From assembly GCF_009828925.2 (NCBI RefSeq), contig NZ_WUTY02000001.1, positions 3,130,492 to 3,194,491 of the forward strand: a DNA stretch of 64,000 nt. The letters run 5' to 3'. Each line of letters starts with the position of its first letter. Position 1 is the first letter of the stretch. The position numbers and the translations under genes were made by a program. The notes below the pieces were generated by a model. That model searched no databases and was not told the DNA's origin. It worked only from the letters and a program-made list of their open reading frames with translations. This document shows, one piece after another, positions 56,305 through 64,000 of this stretch. This DNA is from Methylicorpusculum oleiharenae (GTDB lineage Bacteria; Pseudomonadota; Gammaproteobacteria; Methylococcales; Methylomonadaceae).

Positions 56305-58974
56305 ATGAATCCGGAACAATTACTGCAACACTTCGACCGCATCAGCGAAGCTCCAGACGCAATTCCGCGGTTGCGGCGATTTATTCTGGATTTGGCGGTG
56401 CGGGGGAAACTGGTTGAGCAAGATCCGAATGATGAGCCGGCTGGGGAGTTGTTAAAACGAATCGAAGCTGAAAAGGCTAGATTGATTAAAGAAGGCAGAA
56501 TCCGAAAAACTAAAACATTAGAGACCTTATCACATGATGACTTCAAATTTAAAATACCTCAAAATTGGATCGGCAGCCAATTAGGAAATATCTACGATGT
56601 AAGGGATGGAACACATGACACTCCAAAATATGTGAATTCTGGTTACCCACTTGTAACAAGCAAAAATCTATCATCCGGTAGGCTTTCATTCGATGACATT
56701 AAGTTCATCAGCGAACAGGATCATCGACAAATATCCGAACGTTCACTGGTAGAAAAAGATGATATTTTGTTGGCGATGATTGGAAGCATAGGAAATCCGG
56801 TTATTGTTGATACAGACAGGGAGTTCAGTATCAAGAATGTAGCCCTGTTCAAATACTATGATCGATCAACCGCAAATCCAGGTTTCCTTTGCTTATATCT
56901 CTGGTATGCGGCAAGCAAAATGCAGGAACTTGCAGCTGGTGGGTTGCAGCCGTTTGTTTCACTAGGATTCCTGAGAAATTACCCGATTGCGGTCCCACCT
57001 CTCCCCGAACAACACCGCATCGTTGCCAAAGTCGATGAGCTGATGGCGCTGTGCGACCGGTTGGAGTCGGCGCAAACCGAGCGGGAACAAAGTCGCGACC
57101 GATTGGTGGCCGCCAGCCTGAATAGATTGAACCCCTCTGATCAAAGCCGTCGTCCCGGCAGGGATTGCCGGGATCCAGACTTCATGGACGAGAGCGACTT
57201 GGGTTCCTTACCTCCCGATTCGAATCCAAAACAGCAAAACGTCAGCAGCATGGAAGGTAAACAGGCATACATCCCTGTAAACTGGATCCCGGCAATCCCT
57301 GCCGGGACGACGAGCTTCGACGAAGTGCGTTTCGTACTTGAAAACCAGCCTCGTCTCGGTGCAAATGATGGCAATGAACTAAAGTTTCCTCTCCCTCCCT
57401 TCTCAGAACAACACCGCATCGTTGCCAAAGTCGATGAGTTGATGGCGCTGTGCGACCGGTTGCAGGCGGCGCAAACCGGGCGGGAACAATGTCGCGACCG
57501 ATTGGTGGCCGCCAGCCTGAATAGATTGAACCCCTCTGATCAAAGCCGTCGTCCCGGCAGGGATTGCCGGGATCCAGACTTCATGGACGAGAGCGACTTG
57601 GGTTCCTTACCTCCCGATTCGAATCCAAAACAGCAAAACGTCAGCAGCATGGAAGGTAAACAGGCATACATCCCTGTAAACTGGATCCCGGCAATCCCTG
57701 CCGGGACGACGAGCTTCGACGAAGTGCGTTTCGTACTTGAAAACCAGCCTCGTCTCGATGCAAATGATGGCAATGAACTAAAGTTTCCTCTCCCTCCCTT
57801 CTCAGAACAACACCGCATCGTTGCCAAAGTCGATGAGCTGATGGCGCTGTGCGACCGGTTGCAGGCAGCGCAAACTGAGCGGGAACAATGTCGCGATCGA
57901 TTAGTGGCCGCCAGCCTGAATAGATTGAACCAGCCTGATCAAAGCCGTCGTCCCGGCAGGGATTGCCGGGATCCAGACTTCATGGACGAGAGCGACTTGG
58001 GTTCCTTACCCCCCGATTCGAATCCAAAACAGCAAAACGTCAGCAGCATGGAAGGTAAGCAGGCATACTTCCCTGTAAACTGGATCCCGGCAATCCCTGC
58101 CGGGACGACGGGCTTCGATGACGTGGGTTTCGTACTTGAAAACCTGCCGCGCCTCACCACGCGCCCGGCCCACATCAAACAACTCCGACAAACCATCCTC
58201 AATCTCGCCGTCCGCGGAAAGCTGGTTGCGCAAGACCAGGATGAAGAATCGGCGGATGAGTTGTTAAAAAAAGTCGAGAAAGAAATAGATGATCAGCAAT
58301 TCAATGGATTTTATAGGAAAACAAAACCACTTCCATCAGTAAGGATCGATGAAAAGCTATTTACTCTGCCATTCAATTGGGAATGGTCACGGCTTCGATC
58401 ACTAGCTCACATACTTGGTGATGGCATACATGGCACTCCAACATATACCGAAGGGACAGGCTATTACTTTATCAATGGCAATAACTTGGTCGATGGAAAA
58501 ATTGTTATCAAGCCAAGCACAAAAACTGTCTCATTTGAAGAAATGCAGAAGTACAAAAAACCAATGACAACAAACACGGTATTGGTTTCAATTAACGGCA
58601 CTCTCGGCAACGTCGCCTTTTACCACAACGAAGAAGTCGTTCTAGGCAAAAGCGCTTGTTATTTCAACTTATCAAGTTTAATCAATAAATACTACATAAA
58701 GCTAATTATTGAAAGTCCATATTTCATAGATTATGCATTGCATGGAGCTACTGGAGCGACCATTAAGAATCTTTCTCTGAAAGCGATGAATGAATTCCCA
58801 GTTCCTCTCCCACCTCTCCCCGAACAACACCGCATCGTCGCCAAAGTCGATGAACTGATGGCGCTGTGCGACCAACTGGAAACCCAGCTCACCCGCACCG
58901 CAGCCGACAGCCGCCGCCTGCTGGAGTCCTTATTGCACGAAGCGCTGGTACCGGCCAGCGAACAAGCCGCATGA
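56305..58974 (+). CDS. hsdS: Type I restriction specificity subunit HsdS, expanded by in-frame repeats
   Basis: An 889-residue specificity subunit. Half 1 has the N-terminal LAVRGKLVEQD block, a target-recognition domain (about 80-230) and the conserved helix EQHRIVAKVDELMALCDRLE (from 236). Half 2 begins near 603 with LPRLTTRPAHIKQLRQTILN, has a second recognition domain (about 655-830) and the same helix from 840. Between them a 133-codon unit is tandemly repeated. Each copy has the helix and a 55-codon stretch encoded by a MITE-like element (residues 282-336, 415-469 and 548-602), with no stop and no frameshift. Related proteins are far shorter (roughly 400-600 residues). Function is likely kept, but spacing between recognised half-sites may be changed. 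Confidence 0.92.
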   Translation: MNPEQLLQHFDRISEAPDAIPRLRRFILDLAVRGKLVEQDPNDEPAGELLKRIEAEKARLIKEGRIRKTKTLETLSHDDFKFKIPQNWIGSQLGNIYDVRDGTHDTPKYVNSGYPLVTSKNLSSGRLSFDDIKFISEQDHRQISERSLVEKDDILLAMIGSIGNPVIVDTDREFSIKNVALFKYYDRSTANPGFLCLYLWYAASKMQELAAGGLQPFVSLGFLRNYPIAVPPLPEQHRIVAKVDELMALCDRLESAQTEREQSRDRLVAASLNRLNPSDQSRRPGRDCRDPDFMDESDLGSLPPDSNPKQQNVSSMEGKQAYIPVNWIPAIPAGTTSFDEVRFVLENQPRLGANDGNELKFPLPPFSEQHRIVAKVDELMALCDRLQAAQTGREQCRDRLVAASLNRLNPSDQSRRPGRDCRDPDFMDESDLGSLPPDSNPKQQNVSSMEGKQAYIPVNWIPAIPAGTTSFDEVRFVLENQPRLDANDGNELKFPLPPFSEQHRIVAKVDELMALCDRLQAAQTEREQCRDRLVAASLNRLNQPDQSRRPGRDCRDPDFMDESDLGSLPPDSNPKQQNVSSMEGKQAYFPVNWIPAIPAGTTGFDDVGFVLENLPRLTTRPAHIKQLRQTILNLAVRGKLVAQDQDEESADELLKKVEKEIDDQQFNGFYRKTKPLPSVRIDEKLFTLPFNWEWSRLRSLAHILGDGIHGTPTYTEGTGYYFINGNNLVDGKIVIKPSTKTVSFEEMQKYKKPMTTNTVLVSINGTLGNVAFYHNEEVVLGKSACYFNLSSLINKYYIKLIIESPYFIDYALHGATGATIKNLSLKAMNEFPVPLPPLPEQHRIVAKVDELMALCDQLETQLTRTAADSRRLLESLLHEALVPASEQAA
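57148..57312. mobile_element. MITE-like element in hsdS, copy 1 (165 bp)
   Basis: Its left end CGTCGTCCCGGCAGGGATTG continues to CCGGGATCCAG (57148-57178) and is the exact 31-base reverse complement of 57282-57312. The length, 165 bp, is a multiple of three with no stop in the hsdS frame. It encodes RRPGRDCRDPDFMDESDLG at its start. No transposase is inside, so it would be mobilised in trans. Confidence 0.88.
57547..57711. mobile_element. MITE-like element in hsdS, copy 2 (165 bp)
   Basis: Identical in layout to the first copy, shifted by 399 bases, so it arose by duplication of the unit rather than by a new insertion. Confidence 0.88.
57946..58110. mobile_element. MITE-like element in hsdS, copy 3 (165 bp)
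   Basis: It has the same 31-bp inverted ends and length as copies 1 and 2, with minor base changes (for example ACTTCCCTGTAAACTGG in place of ACATCCCTG). Its right edge meets the native second-half linker FDDVGFVLENLPRLTT, so this copy probably marks the original insertion junction. Confidence 0.88.
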
Positions 58975-59654
58975 AGTTTGCCTCCCTTGCCATCATTGCC
59001 ACCCTGTTGATAGTGCTGACCTTGCTTTGGCGGCGCTGGCGGCGTAGCGTGCGTGCCGACTATATCCGCACTTACTCCTTTCCGCCGGCACTTTACGAGA
59101 AACTCCGCAAGCGGCGACCGGAATTGGCGTTGAAGGATTGCCAATTGGTGGGGCGGGCTTTGCGGCAGTTTTTCCTGGCTTACTTGCAGGGCGGTTGCCG
59201 TTATGTTTCGATGCCGTCGCAAGTCACCGACGACCTCTGGCATGAGCTGATTCTCTACACTCGCCATTACGACAGCTTCTGCAAAAAAGCCTTTGGTGGC
59301 TTTCTGCATCACACCCCGGCGGTGGTATTAAGCCGGAACAAGCAAAACAACAGCGGTCTGCGCCGCATCTGGTGGTTGACCTGTCGTGAGGAAAGCATCG
59401 ATCCCCGCAAACCCAGTCGTCTACCGCTGCTGTTTGCCATCGACAAAAAACTCAACATCGCCGACGGTTTTGTCTATGCGCCGGATTGTCGAGGCATAAG
59501 GCGCAACGACGACACCGGCTCAAGTACCCCATTCTGCGGCGGCGATTTTTCCAGTTCTGATTTCGACGGCTCAACTGACGGCTTCGGCGACTGGTCCGAT
59601 AGCGGCGACAGCAGTGATGGCGGCTGCGGGGGTGGGTGTGGCGGCGGCGATTAA
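58971..59654 (+). CDS. Membrane-anchored GRDP-like protein with Cys/Gly-rich tail, coupled to hsdS
   Basis: A 227-residue protein that overlaps the hsdS stop as ATGA, so the two are translationally coupled. An N-terminal membrane anchor (FASLAIIATLLIVLTLLW) is followed by a basic stretch, then a domain with DDLWHELILYTRHYDSFCKK and FGGFLHHTP, the pattern of glycine-rich-domain-like proteins. The end is SDGGCGGGCGGGD. I know no biochemical role for such proteins in restriction systems. The tail could bind metal or be disulfide-linked. Confidence 0.75.
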   Translation: MKFASLAIIATLLIVLTLLWRRWRRSVRADYIRTYSFPPALYEKLRKRRPELALKDCQLVGRALRQFFLAYLQGGCRYVSMPSQVTDDLWHELILYTRHYDSFCKKAFGGFLHHTPAVVLSRNKQNNSGLRRIWWLTCREESIDPRKPSRLPLLFAIDKKLNIADGFVYAPDCRGIRRNDDTGSSTPFCGGDFSSSDFDGSTDGFGDWSDSGDSSDGGCGGGCGGGD

Positions 59655-60167
59655 TTTCTAGCCCTTTTTTGAAGTCTGCCCGGCTGAAATAGTGATTCGA
59701 CTTGGCAACATCCAACAAGAGTTGCAAGGTCTTAAACTACAGGGGCTATTTTGACACCTGTACATTCAAGGGGCTACATGCCTTTCAAACAGAAAAGGAC
59801 CCAGTCCACTGCGCCAATCCTTGCGGGAACGACGGCAATTATTAATGCCAACATAACCTTGATTCATACCCCTGCAAACCTGAATAACGCTTAAAAACGG
59901 GACAACTTCAGTTTTCTCCATCCCTCTTCTGAGTTTTCAAAAATCGTATTACGTTTAACCAAAATTTCGGTAAATCGTAATAGTCGTAAAACCTTTACAT
60001 CTCACACTATCTCAAGGATTGACCTGATCTTCGGGTGTTATATCGACTTTTTGTAACGCTTGGTCAGATTGGGTAAAACGTCAGCACCGTCTTAATCCTG
60101 CTGGCAAAGGTAACAGAGCATACGGCGAGTATGTTCTGGGTATTTAATTGAGGGGGAATTGTTCGAT
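59655..60167. other. Intergenic region with a decayed MITE arm
   Basis: GCGCCAATCCTTGCGGGAACGACGG at about 59811-59835 is a degraded match to the right arm of the hsdS element. The rest is AT-rich and should carry the promoter of the nuclease gene. There is no gene here. Confidence 0.55.
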
Positions 60168-62696
60168 ATGCTAAGTTTTCAACATCATAAGTTACGCAAA
60201 ACGGCTCTGGCTGTGCTGAGTATACTCAATTTAGGGGTGACCGCCCAAGCGGCTACACCGGTTTTTATTAACGAAATTCATTACGACAACGCGGGAACCG
60301 ATGCCGGTGAGGCTATAGAAATTGTGGGTCCGGCCGGAACAGATCTGACCGGATGGCAAGTCATTCTCTATAACGGAGCCAATGCTCAAAGCTACAATAC
60401 TGTTACCCTGAATGGCGTATTACCAGACGAATCAGGCTCTGGAATGGGAACGTTAGTCATGGATTATCCCGTGAACGGTATTCAAAACGGTGCGCCTGAT
60501 GCCATGGCACTGGTGGATGCGGGTAACAATGTTGTGCAATTTTTAAGTTATGAAGGTGCATTTACCGCATTGAATGGTCCTGCAGCCGGTTTGTTAAGTC
60601 AGGATATCAATGTGGCTGAAACCAGTGATACACCCTTAACTTTTTCGCTGCAACTGACCGGAACCGGGTCCGATTATGAAGACTTTAGCTGGAATTCACC
60701 CAGTGAAAATAGTTTTGGACGGATTAATCCCAATCAGTTTTTTGCTGCGGCGCCACCACCACCCATTTCAAAGTGTGGTCAACCGGCCGTGTTAATCAGT
60801 GCTATTCAAGGTTCGGACAGTGATAGTCCGTTGCTGGGTAGCGAGCAGCCTATAGAAGCCGTTGTTATCGGGGATTTTCAGGACAGTAACGGCTTAAACG
60901 GTTTCTTTGTGCAGGAAGAAGACAGTGATGCGGATAACGATTCCAAGACATCCGAGGGTCTGTTTATCACGTCTAACCTTCCTGTAACTGTCGGCGATAA
61001 AGTGCATATCGTGGGTACCGTTTCCGAGCGGTTTAATATGACGCGGCTCGAGTCAGTCAAGTCTGTCGATATCTGTGCCAGCGCATCACCTTTACCAGCA
61101 TTAACCGAGTTGAGTTTACCGTTTGATCCGGATACCAATAACCCGGAGTGGCGTGAAGGCATGTTAGTCAATTTCCAACAAACATTGACGGTAACAGAAA
61201 ACTTTAATTTAGCCCGTTTCGGGGAAGTGATGGTATCGTCCGGTTCGCGGCTGATGATTCCTACTCAAGTAGCTGAACCGGGTGCTGCAGCCAATGCCGT
61301 TAAGGATCAAAATTTGCTGAACCGTTTGGTTATTGATGACGGCAGTAATAAACAGAACCCTGATCCAGTCTTTTATCCTGGGCCTAATGGCCTGAATGCT
61401 GAAAACACTCTTAGAAGTGGCGATACAGTGTCGGATGCGATAGGCGTATTAGCCTATGATTTCAGCATGTTTCGGTTGCATCCTACTGAAGCACCCCAGT
61501 TCTCCTCTAGTAACGCAAGGCCAGCACCGCCTCATTTGCCCGGAATAGGTTCGCTTAAAGTGGCTTCATTCAATGTGCTTAATTATTTTAATGGTGACGG
61601 TTTTGGGGGCGGTTTTCCCACTTCGCGGGGTGCCAATTCGTTAGCTGAATTTAACCGGCAACGGGATAAAATCATTGCGGCGATCACCGAAATGGATGCC
61701 GATATAGTCGGCTTGATGGAAATCGAGAATGACGGTTACGCGGCTCACAGTGCCATTGCGGATCTGGTTGAAGGGCTTAATGCAGTGGCCGGCTCAGGCA
61801 CATACGAATACGTTGATCCGGGCGTCAGCCGCATCGGCACCGATGAAATCGCAGTCGGTATTATCTATAAATCCGCTAAGGCAGAGCCCCTAGCGCCGTC
61901 AGCGATTTTAGATACCGCTGTCGATCCGAGTTTTATCGATACAAAAAGCCGGCCTGTATTAGCGCAAACTTTTTTGGACAAAGCCTCCAATAAAACCCTC
62001 ACCGTTGCGGTCAATCACTTTAAATCCAAAGGGTCCAGCTGTGATGACGTGAGTGATCCCGATACCGGCGACGGTCAAGGGAATTGTAATTTAACCAGAA
62101 CCGCTGCCGCGCAGGCGTTGGCAGACTGGTTGACGACTTATCCGACCGGCAGTAATGGGCGTAATGTCATGATTATCGGTGACTTGAATGCCTATGCCAA
62201 AGAAGATCCTATTGCCGCGCTCAAGACCGCGGGCTACGTTAATCTGGTAGATAAGATGATTGGCGACAGTGCTGCCTACAGCTATGTGTTCAGCGGTGAA
62301 TCGGGTAATCTGGATCATGCGCTGGCAAACGCCAGTTTGGCCAAGCAAGTCAAAGGTTTAGCCGTATGGCATATAAACGCGGATGAACCTAGAGCTTTGG
62401 ATTATAACGTCGAGTTCAAATCAGCCGGTCAAGTGACTGAGTTTTACAGTCCCGATGTCTTTCGTTCTTCCGATCATGATCCTTTGCTGGTTGAGTTGAT
62501 GGTTAAAGGCGATCTGGATAACGACGGTGATGTCGATAACCAAGACAGGGTTGCGTTCAGCCGGTCTCTTGGTCAATGCGATGGGAAGAAAAACTATAAC
62601 CGAGAAGCCGATTACGATCGTAGCGGCTGTGTAACTTATGCAGATTATCGCTCATGGTACCGCCACTTTAAAGATTATTCAGTCAAAGTGAAATAG
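60168..62696 (+). CDS. Secreted ExeM/NucH-like extracellular nuclease
   Basis: An 842-residue exported protein with a signal peptide ending near VTAQA. It has a lamin-tail-like domain (about 20-185, FINEIHYDNAGTDAGEAIEI), an OB-like domain (about 205-370, PIEAVVIGDFQDSNGLNGFF), and an endonuclease/exonuclease/phosphatase domain from about 460 with KVASFNVLNYF, GLMEIENDG, VNHFKSKGSSC, IIGDLNAYAKEDP and SDHDPLLVEL. It ends with an EF-hand/dockerin-like pair, GDLDNDGDVDNQDRVAF and DYDRSGCVTYADYRSW. The family degrades extracellular DNA. ATG at 60168 is chosen because GAGGGGG fits it better than the TTG at 60159. Confidence 0.92.
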   Translation: MLSFQHHKLRKTALAVLSILNLGVTAQAATPVFINEIHYDNAGTDAGEAIEIVGPAGTDLTGWQVILYNGANAQSYNTVTLNGVLPDESGSGMGTLVMDYPVNGIQNGAPDAMALVDAGNNVVQFLSYEGAFTALNGPAAGLLSQDINVAETSDTPLTFSLQLTGTGSDYEDFSWNSPSENSFGRINPNQFFAAAPPPPISKCGQPAVLISAIQGSDSDSPLLGSEQPIEAVVIGDFQDSNGLNGFFVQEEDSDADNDSKTSEGLFITSNLPVTVGDKVHIVGTVSERFNMTRLESVKSVDICASASPLPALTELSLPFDPDTNNPEWREGMLVNFQQTLTVTENFNLARFGEVMVSSGSRLMIPTQVAEPGAAANAVKDQNLLNRLVIDDGSNKQNPDPVFYPGPNGLNAENTLRSGDTVSDAIGVLAYDFSMFRLHPTEAPQFSSSNARPAPPHLPGIGSLKVASFNVLNYFNGDGFGGGFPTSRGANSLAEFNRQRDKIIAAITEMDADIVGLMEIENDGYAAHSAIADLVEGLNAVAGSGTYEYVDPGVSRIGTDEIAVGIIYKSAKAEPLAPSAILDTAVDPSFIDTKSRPVLAQTFLDKASNKTLTVAVNHFKSKGSSCDDVSDPDTGDGQGNCNLTRTAAAQALADWLTTYPTGSNGRNVMIIGDLNAYAKEDPIAALKTAGYVNLVDKMIGDSAAYSYVFSGESGNLDHALANASLAKQVKGLAVWHINADEPRALDYNVEFKSAGQVTEFYSPDVFRSSDHDPLLVELMVKGDLDNDGDVDNQDRVAFSRSLGQCDGKKNYNREADYDRSGCVTYADYRSWYRHFKDYSVKVK

Positions 62697-62707
62697 CTTA
62701 GGGACAG

Positions 62708-62736
62708 CCGGAAAGTTTCAGGCTTTCCGGTTTTTT
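62708..62736 (+). terminator. Intrinsic terminator after the nuclease gene
   Basis: CCGGAAAG and CTTTCCGG form an 8-bp stem with a 7-base loop, followed by TTTTTT, starting 11 bases after the stop. This is a standard rho-independent terminator. Confidence 0.85.
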
Positions 62737-62907
62737 CTCAAGAAAAGCAGTCCAGTAACCTCTGTCGGAACTCATGAGAATTTGGGTGGATTGCCGGGAC
62801 TCGATAAAGCGATGGGTGATTTCCTCCTTTACAACGTTTTGGCTTAACTTCACTCATTGTTGATCTGATAGCTGCAGATTCATAAAAATTAATTAGGTGG
62901 GTATGCG

Positions 62908-63503
62908 ATGACAGCAATAAAAAGTCAGTTCACTGTTTTACTTTTTGTCCTGATGATCCTGTGGGCCGGCGCAAGCCAGGCAACTACAGTTTGTGTGGAA
63001 ATCAGGAACCGAATTCCGGCAATCGTATTGTCAAAATCGGTGAGCAATTTTCCGTGACGGCTCTTGTCAGGGATTTGTTTGACGAATCCGATATTGCAGA
63101 TGAATTGCTGGCGTTTGGGTTTAATGTTTTCAGTTCTATTAACATTGAGTTGATTGGCCGCGAGATCAATCCGATTTTTCAAGACGATTCCGAAATATTA
63201 GGCCTGACAGCAGCCGGTTCATCATTTCCAGTCATAGCTTACGAACCTGAGTTTCAACCATTGGTATTGGCGACCTTGCATTTTAAGGCCTTATCAGATG
63301 GTGCTGGCATTATCTCAATTGTTACGGATTTAAAGGACCTGAATCAAGGACTGATTTTTTTAAACCGCGCCTCTATGGAGTTCACTATCGAACAAGGGAT
63401 TACTGCCGTTCCATTACCCCCTGCCGTGTTCCTGTTTTTGAATGGCTTATTGATAATCGGTTGGCAAAGACTTCGATTGTTCAAGAATCAAAAAAATAAT
63501 TGA
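62908..63503 (+). pseudogene. Secreted protein with VPLPP-type C-terminal sorting signal, frameshifted
   Basis: ATG at 62908 begins a good signal peptide (MTAIKSQFTVLLFVLMILWA), but this frame stops at about 63057. The adjoining frame from about 63000 reads GNRIVKIGEQFSVTALVRDL, then a beta-sandwich resembling cohesin-like domains, and ends VPLPPAVFLFLNGLLIIGW with basic residues, a membrane sorting signal. Joined, they make one secreted protein of about 195 residues. The break could be real or a sequencing error. Confidence 0.65.
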
Positions 63504-63744
63504 CTGAATCACTTGGTTAATTGAACTTGATGGGTATAAAGTGTGTCTGTCATAGTGGAGATACAGGCTATATCCGATTGCCGGGCTTATAAAAAATAAA
63601 CAGGTGACTGTGTTGTAGGTAACGAACAATTTCTATCGTAATGGATTAAATCCGGTCCGTTGACTTAATCAGCCAATTCTCCAAATCCTGACAAATGGCT
63701 TAACAAGCCCAGTTTTTTCTTTGATGTCCTTAAGGAGATTCAAA

Positions 63745-63891
63745 ATGAATAAATTGTTTATGGTATTGGCGTTGGTTTTTGGCTCAGTCATTGTGACTAC
63801 TGCGTATGCTACTGAAAGTTCAGCAGATAATGAAATTGTGGTGGATTGCATCGTACATATGGAGGACGGTGTCGTCACATGTAACGAGTAG
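63745..63891 (+). CDS. Tiny secreted protein (48 residues)
   Basis: ATG at 63745 follows a strong ribosome site (AAGGAG). The signal peptide MNKLFMVLALVFGSVIVTTA ends at AYA and leaves a mature part of about 26 acidic residues with two cysteines (VDCIVHMED and VVTCNE). TAG at 63889 ends it. In the overlapping next frame, SSVAIKNIKISGNGSCTSVL and on to KPVR continues to TGA at 63997, so the gene may once have been longer and been cut by a frameshift. I do not recognise the family. Confidence 0.6.
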   Translation: MNKLFMVLALVFGSVIVTTAYATESSADNEIVVDCIVHMEDGVVTCNE

Positions 63892-63969
63892 TTCAGTTGC
63901 GATTAAAAATATAAAAATCTCAGGTAATGGGAGTTGCACTTCTGTTTTGAATGTTTCGATCAAAAGTAA

Positions 63970-63992
63970 GGACGGGTTTACAAAACCCGTCC
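63970..63992 (+). terminator. Hairpin after the tiny secreted gene
   Basis: GGACGGGTTT and AAACCCGTCC form a perfect 10-bp stem with a 3-base loop. Only eight bases of window follow, so a T-run cannot be checked. Confidence 0.5.
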
Positions 63993-64000
63993 GTTGAAAC

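Larger units (their letters stand above)
57007..58110 (+). repeat. Tandem 399-bp repeat inside hsdS
   Basis: GAACAACACCGCATCGTTGC starts at 57007, 57406 and 57805, giving a period of exactly 399 bases (133 codons). Copies 1 and 2 are complete; copy 3 diverges after 58110 into the second recognition half. The copies differ by only a few bases, for example CTCGGTGCAAATG versus CTCGATGCAAATG near 57355 and 57754. Near-identity means the amplification is young and the copy number could change by recombination. Confidence 0.92.

Noticed and set aside
57007-58110. Repeats considered as a CRISPR array
   Set aside because: The period is 399 bases, spacers are identical, and the sequence is coding inside hsdS.

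Overview
The window looks like chromosome from a gammaproteobacterium, most likely a methanotroph or related methylotroph of the order Methylococcales. The support is indirect: an MxaD-like SRPBCC protein beside a YVTN beta-propeller protein, proteins with C-terminal PEP-CTERM-like sorting signals, the pseudomonad-type gene order mtaD-ubiG-mupP-yciK beside mtnA, and a mid-GC core broken up by IS debris. I saw no rRNA, no CRISPR array and no tRNA.

Region 1 (1-10.5 kb) is a sulfur locus. It holds the tail of a cysteine synthase, a serine O-acetyltransferase (cysE), a family 2A encapsulin shell protein and a cysteine desulfurase with a long N-terminal extension. Running the other way are a complete sulfate importer (sbp-cysT-cysW-cysA) with a CysB-like regulator, an outer-membrane porin and a small YezD-like protein. 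Together they read as sulfate uptake, cysteine synthesis, and sulfur release from cysteine inside a protein nanocompartment. cysZ and a rhodanese (trhO) lie further along.

Region 2 (10.9-22.5 kb) is mostly ordinary chromosome: a chromate transporter, the MxaD-like/beta-propeller pair, trhO, a redoxin, sufT, and the yciK-mupP-ubiG-mtaD run diverging from mtnA-cysZ. mtaD carries one in-frame amber codon.

Region 3 (22.5-38 kb) is accessory. It contains two metallophosphoesterases, a diacylglycerol-kinase-like protein, a DUF4112 protein, a soluble two-Cache protein, a PEP-CTERM-like GDSL hydrolase, a DUF3047 protein and a short Anbu protease operon. Between them lie decayed pieces of IS21, IS630, IS1595, IS1182-like elements, a phage integrase and a short-chain dehydrogenase.

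Region 4 (37.9-51 kb) has an AT-rich RlmN-like radical SAM enzyme, a divergent oxyR/periplasmic katG pair, another IS630 remnant, a CBS-GGDEF-EAL protein, an EEP-family hydrolase, stand-alone eutBC and a PhoD phosphatase.

Region 5 (51.3-59.7 kb) is a type I restriction-modification island: hsdR, hsdM, an orphan MNT nucleotidyltransferase, a GIY-YIG protein, hsdS and a coupled Cys/Gly-rich membrane protein. hsdS is the most unusual object in the window. A 165-bp MITE-like element with perfect 31-bp terminal inverted repeats lies in frame in the linker between its two target-recognition halves. A 399-bp unit carrying that element plus the spacer helix is tandemly repeated, giving an 889-residue specificity subunit. 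Related elements flank the gene.

Region 6 (60-64 kb) has a large secreted ExeM-like nuclease, a frameshifted secreted protein with a C-terminal sorting signal, and a tiny secreted protein ending near a strong hairpin.
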